A DNA stretch of 17,270 nt from assembly GCA_910579435.1 (NCBI GenBank), contig CAJTVF010000051.1:1-17270 (forward strand), in the 5' to 3' direction. A program made the translations under genes and the position numbers. Under the pieces are notes generated by a model. The model saw nothing but the letters and a program-made list of their open reading frames with translations, was not told the origin of the DNA and did not search any database. The stretch comes from an uncultured Oscillibacter sp. GTDB lineage: Bacteria; Bacillota; Clostridia; Oscillospirales; Oscillospiraceae. Of this stretch, positions 11,801 through 17,270 are shown in pieces. Positions within the stretch are counted from its first letter, which is position 1. Each line of letters opens with the position of its first letter.

Positions 11801-14800
11801 ATGAAACGCAAGACCATGGACGGCAACGAGGCCGCCGCCTACGCAAGCTACGCCTTTACCGAGGTCGCGACCATCTATCCCATCACGCCCTCCAGCCCCA
11901 TGGCGGAGCATGTGGACACCTGGGCCGCCAACGGGATGAAGAACCTCTTCGGCCAGCCGGTGCGCCTCATGGAGATGCAGAGCGAGGCCGGGGCCTGCGG
12001 AGCCATGCACGGCTCTCTGGAGGCCGGGGCCCTCACCACCAGCTACACCGCCAGCCAAGGCCTGATGCTGATGGTGCCGCCGCTGTACCGGATTTCCGGG
12101 CAGCTTCTCCCAGGCGTCATCCACGTGGCCGCCCGGACCGTGGGCACCAGCGCCTTCTCCATCTTCGGGGACCACTCCGACGTCATGGCCTGCCGCCAGA
12201 CGGGCTTCGCCCAGCTGGCCAGCTCCTGCGTCCAGGAGTGCATGGACCTGGCGGCGGTGGCCCACCTCTCCGCCATCCGCTCCCGGGTGCCCTTCATGCA
12301 CTTCTTCGACGGCTTCCGGACCTCTCACGAAATTCAAAAAATTGACGTGCTGGACTACGGCGACCTGGCCAAGATGCTGGACCGGGATGCCCTGGACCGC
12401 TTCCGGGGCAACGCCCTGAACAGCGAGCATCCCCTGATGCGCTCCACCGTCATCAACCCGGATACGGCCTTCCAGCTCCGGGAGGCGGTGAACCCCTACT
12501 ACGACGCGGTGCCCGGCATCGTGGAGGACTATATGGCCCGGATGTCCGCCCTGACGGGGCGGGACTATAAGCTCTTCAACTACTACGGCGACCCCCAGGC
12601 GGAGCAGGTAGTGGTAGCCATGGGCAGCGTCTCCGGCTGCCTCCAGGAGGTGGTCCAATACCTCAACGCCCAGGGCCGCAGGGTGGGCTTCCTCCAGGTC
12701 CGGCTGTACCGGCCCTTCAGTGCGCGGCACTTCCTGGCCGCTTTGCCGGAGAGCTGCAAGCTCCTGACCGTCCTGGACCGGACCAAGGAGCCCGGCGCGG
12801 GGGGCGAGCCTCTTTATAAGGACGTCTGCTCCGTCCTCCAGCACGGCAGCCGCTCCGTTCAGGTCCTGGGGGGCCGGTACGGCCTCTCCAGCAAGGACAC
12901 CACCCCCGCCCAGATGATCGCCGTCTATGACAACATGGCGGGAGAACAGAAGGACCACTTCACCGTGGGCATCACCGACGACGTGACCCACCACTCCCTG
13001 CCCGTCGGGGAAAACGTGGTCACCGCCGATTCCCGGACCATCAGCTGCAAGTTCTGGGGCCTGGGGTCCGACGGCACCGTGGGCGCCAACAAAAACTCCA
13101 TCAAGATCATCGGGGACAACACGGACCAGTACGTCCAGGCGTACTTTGAATACGACACCAAGAAATCCGGCGGCGTGACGAAAAGCCACCTCCGCTTCGG
13201 GCATACCCCCATTCTCTCCACCTACTATGTCACCATGGCGGACTTCATCGCCTGCCACAACCAGAGCTACATTGCCAAATACGACATTGTGAACGAGCTG
13301 AAGGAAGGAGGGACCTTCCTGCTGAACTGCAACTGGTCCGACGCGGACCTGGAGGTCCATCTCCCCAACAAGGTCAAGCGCCTCCTGGCGGAGCGAAAGG
13401 CGAGGTTCTACACCATCGACGCGGGCGCCGCCGCCGAGGACATCGGCCTGGGGAACCGGACCAACAGCGTATTGCAGGCCGCCTTCTTCAAGCTCAGCGG
13501 CGTGCTCCCGGTGGACCAGGCGGTGGACTACATGAAGGCCGCCATTCAAAAGACCTATGGACACAAGGGCGACAAGGTGGTCCAGATGAACTGCGCCGCC
13601 GTGGACGCGGGGCTGACCGGCCTCCATGAAATTGCGGTCCCCGCCGCCTGGGCAAGCCTCGCCGGCGAGCCGGAGGAGAAGGACACTACGTCTCCCTGGT
13701 ACGTCCGCACGGTCATGCGGGCCGTCAACGCCCAGAAGGGCGACAGCCTCCCCGTCAGCGCCTTCCGGGACGCGGCGGACGGCAGCGTCCCCATGGCGAC
13801 CTCGAAGTATGAAAAGCGGGGCTTTGCCGCCCATGTGGCAAGCTGGCTCCCGGAGAACTGCATCGGCTGCAATCTGTGCTCCCTCATGTGCCCCCACGCC
13901 GCCATCCGGCCCTTCCTGTTAAACGAGGAGGAGGTCCAAAAGGCCCCGGCGGGCTATGTGACGAAGGAGGCCAAAGGCAAGGGCTTCGAGGGACTGCGCT
14001 TCCGCATCCAGGCGGACCCTCTGGACTGCACCGGCTGCGGCACCTGCGCCGCCGCCTGTATTGCCAAGGAAAAGGCCATCGTCATGCGGCCCATCGAGAG
14101 CCAGCTGCCGGAACAGCCCAACTGGGATTACAGCCTCTCCCTGTCCCCCAAGGAAAATCCCATGAACAAGTTCACCGTCAAGGGCAGCCAGTACGAGCAG
14201 CCCCTGCTGGAGTTCTCCGGGGCCTGCGCGGGCTGCGGCGAGACGCCTTACATGAAGCTGCTGACCCAGCTCTTCGGCGAGCGCATGGTGGTCGCCAACG
14301 CCACGGGCTGTACCCAGGCGTGGGGCTTCAGCGTCCCCAGCTATCCCTACACCACCAAGCCCAACGGAAGGGGCCCCGCCCTCTCCAATTCCCTGTTTGA
14401 GAACAACGCCGAGTACTCCCTGGGTATGGTGCTGAGCGTCCGCCAGCAGCGGCTCCGCCTCCAGCGGGAGGCCCGGGAGCTGCTGGAGGAGACGAAGGAC
14501 GAGACCCTGAAAGCCGCCCTCTCCGCCTGGCTGGAGGGCTTCGAGGACAAGGAGCGGACCATTCAGCTCAGCGACGCGGTAATGGACGCCCTGAAAAACA
14601 CCTCCGAGACCGGGGAGAAGGTCGAGGCCGTCCGCAAGGCCCAGGACCAGCTGGTGAAAAAGAGCATGTGGATGTACGGCGGCGACGGCTGGGCCTATGA
14701 CATCGGCTACGGCGGCCTGGACCACGTGCTGGCCTCCGGGGAGGACGTGAACATCCTGGTGGTGGACACCGAGGTCTACTCCAACACCGGCGGGCAGTCC

Positions 14801-15367
14801 TCCAAGGCCACGCCCTTCGGCGCGGTGGCCCAGTTCGCCGCCGCAGGCAAGCGGACGGAGAAAAAGGACCTGGGGATGCTGGCTGCCCAATACCAGAATG
14901 TCTACGTGGCGTCTGTCGCCCTGGGGGCGGACCCCGCCCAGTACATCAAGGCCCTCCGGGAGGCGGAGGCCCACGACGGGCCGTCCCTCATCGTGGCCTA
15001 CGCCCCCTGCATCAACCACGGCATTGTCAAGGGCATGGCCTGGGCCCAGGAGGAGGCCAAGCTGGCGGTACGAAGCGGCTATTGGGTCCTCTACCGCTAC
15101 GACCCCAAGCGGAAGCTGGAGGGTAAGAACCCCTTCATGCTGGACTTCCAGGAGCCCCGGTACGACCTCCGGGAGTTCTTCATGGGCGAGGTCCGGTTCA
15201 ACTCCCTGCAAAGGACCTTCCCCGAGGCGGCGGAGGCTCTGCTGGTGGAGGCCCGGAACCAATGCCGGAACCGCTGGGCCCGGTACACCCACCTGGCGGC
15301 TCAGGACTACTCCCGCCTGCTGGACGTGCTGGAGGACTACCCCATCCACGACCAGGAAAAGGCGTAG
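11801..15367 (+). CDS. nifJ: Pyruvate:ferredoxin (flavodoxin) oxidoreductase, single chain
   Basis: 1188 residues, the normal length for the homodimeric clostridial enzyme. It converts pyruvate and CoA to acetyl-CoA and CO2 and passes electrons to ferredoxin or flavodoxin in the cytoplasm. Domain order is complete: N-terminal pyruvate/TPP pyrimidine domain with YPITPSSPMAEH (26-37); a swivel domain; the ferredoxin domain with CIGCNLCSLMCPH (Cys687, 690, 693, 697) and CTGCGTCAAAC (Cys743, 746, 749, 753); and the TPP domain with GDGWAYDIG (961-969) and EVYSNTGGQSSKATP. The proximal cluster ligands are present: Cys809, Cys812, Cys837 and Cys1070 (CINHG), the pattern known from Desulfovibrio africanus. 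RBS GAAGGGGG lies 5 bases before the ATG. It has its own promoter. Less than 100 bp separate its stop from an ICE end, so no clear terminator of its own is seen. Confidence 0.98.
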   Translation: MKRKTMDGNEAAAYASYAFTEVATIYPITPSSPMAEHVDTWAANGMKNLFGQPVRLMEMQSEAGACGAMHGSLEAGALTTSYTASQGLMLMVPPLYRISGQLLPGVIHVAARTVGTSAFSIFGDHSDVMACRQTGFAQLASSCVQECMDLAAVAHLSAIRSRVPFMHFFDGFRTSHEIQKIDVLDYGDLAKMLDRDALDRFRGNALNSEHPLMRSTVINPDTAFQLREAVNPYYDAVPGIVEDYMARMSALTGRDYKLFNYYGDPQAEQVVVAMGSVSGCLQEVVQYLNAQGRRVGFLQVRLYRPFSARHFLAALPESCKLLTVLDRTKEPGAGGEPLYKDVCSVLQHGSRSVQVLGGRYGLSSKDTTPAQMIAVYDNMAGEQKDHFTVGITDDVTHHSLPVGENVVTADSRTISCKFWGLGSDGTVGANKNSIKIIGDNTDQYVQAYFEYDTKKSGGVTKSHLRFGHTPILSTYYVTMADFIACHNQSYIAKYDIVNELKEGGTFLLNCNWSDADLEVHLPNKVKRLLAERKARFYTIDAGAAAEDIGLGNRTNSVLQAAFFKLSGVLPVDQAVDYMKAAIQKTYGHKGDKVVQMNCAAVDAGLTGLHEIAVPAAWASLAGEPEEKDTTSPWYVRTVMRAVNAQKGDSLPVSAFRDAADGSVPMATSKYEKRGFAAHVASWLPENCIGCNLCSLMCPHAAIRPFLLNEEEVQKAPAGYVTKEAKGKGFEGLRFRIQADPLDCTGCGTCAAACIAKEKAIVMRPIESQLPEQPNWDYSLSLSPKENPMNKFTVKGSQYEQPLLEFSGACAGCGETPYMKLLTQLFGERMVVANATGCTQAWGFSVPSYPYTTKPNGRGPALSNSLFENNAEYSLGMVLSVRQQRLRLQREARELLEETKDETLKAALSAWLEGFEDKERTIQLSDAVMDALKNTSETGEKVEAVRKAQDQLVKKSMWMYGGDGWAYDIGYGGLDHVLASGEDVNILVVDTEVYSNTGGQSSKATPFGAVAQFAAAGKRTEKKDLGMLAAQYQNVYVASVALGADPAQYIKALREAEAHDGPSLIVAYAPCINHGIVKGMAWAQEEAKLAVRSGYWVLYRYDPKRKLEGKNPFMLDFQEPRYDLREFFMGEVRFNSLQRTFPEAAEALLVEARNQCRNRWARYTHLAAQDYSRLLDVLEDYPIHDQEKA

Positions 15368-15459
15368 GTTCCCAAGATCCGCCCCTGTTCAGAAGCCCCG
15401 CGCCTTTAGGTGGGTACAGATAAGGAAGCACCCCACCCACCCACAGCCGAACCTTAAAA

Positions 15460-15502
15460 CCGAGAAAACAGGGAGCCAGTTGGGTGTGCCTGATAAAGAA
15501 TG
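15460..15502. other. Probable ICE end, repA side (copy 2)
   Basis: GAGAAAACAGGGAGCCAGTT then GGGTGTGCCTGATAAAGAA. From GGGTGTGCC inward it matches the end at 1890-1909; outward similarity (GAAAA.AGGGA.CC) is weaker. The 8-bp inverted repeat TGCCTGAT (15487-15494) / ATCAGGCA (15522-15529) is conserved. Confidence 0.45.
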
Positions 15503-15822
15503 ACGCGCAGAACCCAAAAACATCAGGCAGTCACCGCAAAACTAAGCCAATGTGACACAATTTAACACCCGAGGGAAAGCACGATTGAAAAATCGTGCTT
15601 TTTCTTTTGCCCAAAAGGAGGCCCTGACCATGCCGGAAATCATATTGTCAGATTATTTCTACGGCGATGAATCGGAGGAATTTGTCTTTTTCAAAATCCC
15701 CCGCCAGTTGATCACCAACCCGAAATTCAAGCACGTCTCCACGGACGCCAAGCTGCTGTATGGGATGCTGCTGGACCGCATGAGCCTGTCCGCCTGGAAC
15801 GATTGGTATGACAGCGACACTT
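15482..15822 (+). repeat. 341-bp inverted repeat, copy 2
   Basis: Pairs with 1569-1909 in opposite orientation (about a dozen differences). Differences cluster at the repA end of the repeat (five in the last 40 bases). The match stops at GACAGCGACACTT, the junction with the VirB4 fragment. Confidence 0.9.
15576..15609 (+). terminator. Terminator-like hairpin in second repA leader
   Basis: AAAGCACGATT-GAAA-AATCGTGCTTT, an 11-bp stem followed by TTTCTTTT. Compared with copy 1 a G-to-A change lengthens the stem by one pair and shortens the loop to GAAA. It supports a selected structure. Confidence 0.65.
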
Positions 15823-15857
15823 CAGCAGCCGGGGGAAAGCCCCCATGCCCCTGCTGA
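15630..15857 (+). pseudogene. Truncated second repA
   Basis: The ATG with AAAAGGAGG 8 bases upstream begins 64 codons identical to the repA at 814-1761 except for Arg to Trp in SAWNDWYDSDT. After DSDT the sequence switches to the VirB4 fragment and the frame ends 11 codons later (SAAGGKPPCPC). Only about 60% of the RepA_N domain remains, so initiation activity is unlikely; the truncated peptide might be expressed. Confidence 0.9.
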
Positions 15858-16112
15858 CGGACTGGCGGAACGAAGTGATCCGGCAGGTGGACCCGGAGGC
15901 CCGGGAGATCGCCCTGGCCGCAGAGCTGATCACCGAGGGCAGCTTGAACGTGTTCGCCCACCCCGGCAACGTCAACATGGACAGCCGGATCGTGGTGCTG
16001 GACCTCTACGAGATGGGCGAACAGCTCCGGCCCACGGCCCTGGTCGTCACCCTGGAGGCCATCCAGAACCGCGTCATGGAGAACCGGAAACGGGGGAAGT
16101 ACACCTGGCTTT
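15821..16112 (+). pseudogene. VirB4/TraE-type conjugation ATPase, internal fragment
   Basis: About 97 codons: FSSRGKAPMPLLTDWRNEVI, then RQVDPEAREIALAAELITEG, SLNVFAHPGNVNMDSRIVVL, DLYEMGEQLRPTALVVTLEA and IQNRVMENRKRGKYTWL. This is the region just before the Walker B/DE motif of VirB4 ATPases of Clostridial ICE type IV systems (compare the GSLNVFAH, LGEQLKP and WNRV..NR..GK boxes). It begins abruptly at the repA junction and ends at GGCTTT (16107-16112), which also belongs to the neighbouring reverse transcriptase sequence. The frame runs on to 16288 as antisense of that gene, which is not native. No start codon or RBS. Confidence 0.75.
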
Positions 16113-17126
16113 GTCCTCATCGGTTATCCATCTCACGCCATCAACCCCGGCTGCTGATCTTCGGCTGGCTACCTCACGAACGGCCAAAGCCCTTGCTGGC
16201 CAGGAGGCTTCTATTCTTCTCTGGAGCCGAGAAACCAAATTCCAATCTTGGTGGATTGCTGCTTCAAATAATTCAGTCTGCATGTTGAAAAGCAGCATTT
16301 CTATTTCTGTCCAATCTGTGGCTTGCCATCGTGAAACCAGGTCTTCACTTTTTTGGTCAGGGTACAGAATTGGAGGGGTGATAACTATGGATACCGGGCA
16401 GTGGTCAGAACCAACAATATCCGAATGATATTCGACACTCATAATATAGTTGAGGAGTTCATCGGAAACAAGAATATAGTCCAGCCTAGAGCCGCGGTTT
16501 TCTAGGCGGTCTTTATTCTTTGGACCCCACCAACTATAAATTCCTTCCATATCTGGATTCAATATGCGAAAAGCGTCCGAAAAACCAGCTTCAAACAGTC
16601 TTTCAAAATTTTCTCGAAATTCCGATTCTGGATGGTATGATAGTGCTTCATCTTCTGTAAATTTGTTTGAATATGTATCTATAGGGGCTTTGACAACATT
16701 AAAATCACCGCATATAATTGCAGGCTTCGGTAGTTCCGAAACATATTTACAAAATGCTTCATCCCATCTGTGTCGGTATTGTCTCCGTTCAGGAACAGAG
16801 GCTGTATTGTAGCTGGGGGCATAGGCATTGACAAATATAAAGTCCTCAAACTCTAATGTGATGGAACGGGCCTCAGCGTCAAATTCCTTAATGCCGATGC
16901 CCTTAGTGTATGACAAGGGCATACGTTTTGTTAGAATCAGCATTCCTGAGTACCCTGGCATATTTTCTGGCAAGAACCAATATTCATCGTATCCTGGAAA
17001 ATTCAATGTATATTTTGTTTTTACTTCCTGAGCGCAAAAAATGTCCGGCTTCATTTTTTTTAGGAGTTTCATCAAACCGTTCTTCCGGCTTACAATTCCA
17101 TTTACATTCCATGATACAATTTTCAT
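16074..17126 (-). CDS. ExoIII-like nuclease fused to a group II-type reverse transcriptase N-domain (3'-truncated)
   Basis: 350 codons from ATG 17126 (AAGGGGG 8 bases upstream). Residues 1-252 are a complete endonuclease/exonuclease/phosphatase domain of the ExoIII/AP-endonuclease family: KIVSWNVNG (Asn7), CAQEVK (Glu34), NAYAP, ICGDFNV (Asp and Asn), YSWWGP, GSRLDYILVS and GSDHCPV (catalytic Asp-His) are all intact. An in-frame linker (ILYPDQKSEDLVSR) leads to residues 267-340: WQATDWTEIE, LFEAAIHQDWNLVSRLQRRI, SWPARALAVREV and AAGVDGVRW, which match the reverse transcriptase N-terminal domain (RVT_N) of group II intron-type enzymes; AGVDG is its signature. Homology ends at TDEDKA (16107-16112), where VirB4 sequence begins; the last 10 codons are foreign. 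The RT palm and maturase parts are missing. The nuclease part is AT-rich, unlike the neighbourhood, suggesting transfer. The N-terminal nuclease may still be active. Confidence 0.8.
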   Translation of the reverse strand: MKIVSWNVNGIVSRKNGLMKLLKKMKPDIFCAQEVKTKYTLNFPGYDEYWFLPENMPGYSGMLILTKRMPLSYTKGIGIKEFDAEARSITLEFEDFIFVNAYAPSYNTASVPERRQYRHRWDEAFCKYVSELPKPAIICGDFNVVKAPIDTYSNKFTEDEALSYHPESEFRENFERLFEAGFSDAFRILNPDMEGIYSWWGPKNKDRLENRGSRLDYILVSDELLNYIMSVEYHSDIVGSDHCPVSIVITPPILYPDQKSEDLVSRWQATDWTEIEMLLFNMQTELFEAAIHQDWNLVSRLQRRIEASWPARALAVREVASRRSAAGVDGVRWITDEDKARCTSPVSGSP

Positions 17127-17153
17127 TAAATCCACCCCCTTATTGGAACAAAG

Positions 17154-17181
17154 TTTATCTCAGTATGTCTGGTATTTTCAA
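17154..17181 (-). promoter_or_regulatory. Possible promoter of the nuclease-RT gene
   Basis: On the minus strand TTGAAA (17176-17181), a 16-base spacer and GATAAA (17154-17159). Leader of about 25 bases to the ATG. The flanking 17182-17270 holds no gene I can see; it contains an inverted repeat ATGTCTGGT (17164-17172) / ACCAGACAT (17240-17248) around the promoter. Confidence 0.45.
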
Positions 17182-17204
17182 CTTTTTCATAGCTTACAGA
17201 AAAT

Positions 17205-17219
17205 GCGTCTCAAATTGAG
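17205..17219 (-). promoter_or_regulatory. Degenerate copy of the dispersed palindromic motif
   Basis: GCGTCTCAAATTGAG on the plus strand agrees with GCGTCTCACCGTGAG of copy 1 except for the central three bases, and is itself palindromic (CTCAAATTGAG). Its orientation relative to the downstream gene is the same as at all other copies. Confidence 0.35.
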
Positions 17220-17270
17220 CAATGCCATTAAGTTAACCAGACATTTCCAAGAAAAGCACAAAAAAGCACT

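Noticed and set aside
11783..13897. A 704-codon open frame on the minus strand, opposite PFOR, and another of 476 codons at 13919-15349
   Set aside because: Antisense of a GC-rich gene with strong third-position bias; the compositions (His, Val, Gly, Asp runs) resemble no protein family and there is no ribosome binding site.
16107..16290. A group II intron with RNA domains at the reverse transcriptase
   Set aside because: No domain V-like hairpin or GUGYG-type 5' end is visible, and the RT part is joined to a nuclease domain rather than lying inside an intron; only the N-terminal RT domain is present.

Overview
The window looks like DNA from a GC-rich gut Clostridia bacterium, probably Oscillospiraceae in the broad sense. 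The evidence is a mix of GC-rich housekeeping genes of Firmicutes type (MntP, a FIST/MCP pair, single-chain pyruvate:ferredoxin oxidoreductase) with genes typical of Clostridial integrative conjugative elements (ICEs): RepA_N/DUF6017 initiator, ParB-like protein, VirD4 and VirB4 pieces, Tn916-type sigma factor and HTH protein, TnpW, and a TnpX-like serine recombinase. The taxonomic call is inference; there is no rRNA in the window.

Layout. 1-1928: one ICE end on the minus strand, with repA and a parB-like gene cut short by a 168-bp MITE. 1954-4753: chromosomal segment with mntP divergent from a FIST-domain protein and a soluble methyl-accepting protein. 4757-5626: IS debris (IS200/IS605 end with a TnpA tail, a second MITE copy, an IS66 transposase tail). 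5627-10297: a second ICE segment, much rearranged. It holds a frameshifted SpaA-like adhesin, a VirD4 N-terminus joined to a response-regulator fragment, an orphan leader peptide/attenuator of the tet-leader kind, sigma factor, HTH protein, tnpW, and a serine recombinase interrupted by an antisense parA'-parB' piece. 10314-15367: chromosomal segment with a DUF4397 protein and PFOR. 15460-16112: a third ICE end, repeating the first one inverted (341 bp, about 96% identical by eye), with repA cut to 64 codons and joined to a VirB4 fragment. 16074-17126: a minus-strand gene encoding a complete ExoIII-like endonuclease/exonuclease domain that runs in frame into the N-terminal domain of a group II-type reverse transcriptase and is then cut off.

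The observations most worth following are: (i) the nuclease-reverse transcriptase N-domain fusion, whose architecture recalls endonuclease-RT proteins of LINE retrotransposons; (ii) a dispersed palindromic motif, core TCYCACSGTGRGA, present at least eight times and always in the same orientation relative to ICE genes; (iii) ICE ends that share an inverted CCTGATAAAGAA sequence; (iv) a MITE family whose insertion supplies stop codons to two host ORFs. Many gene fragments meet at sharp junctions without decay, so recent recombination and mis-assembly of related ICEs must both be kept open.
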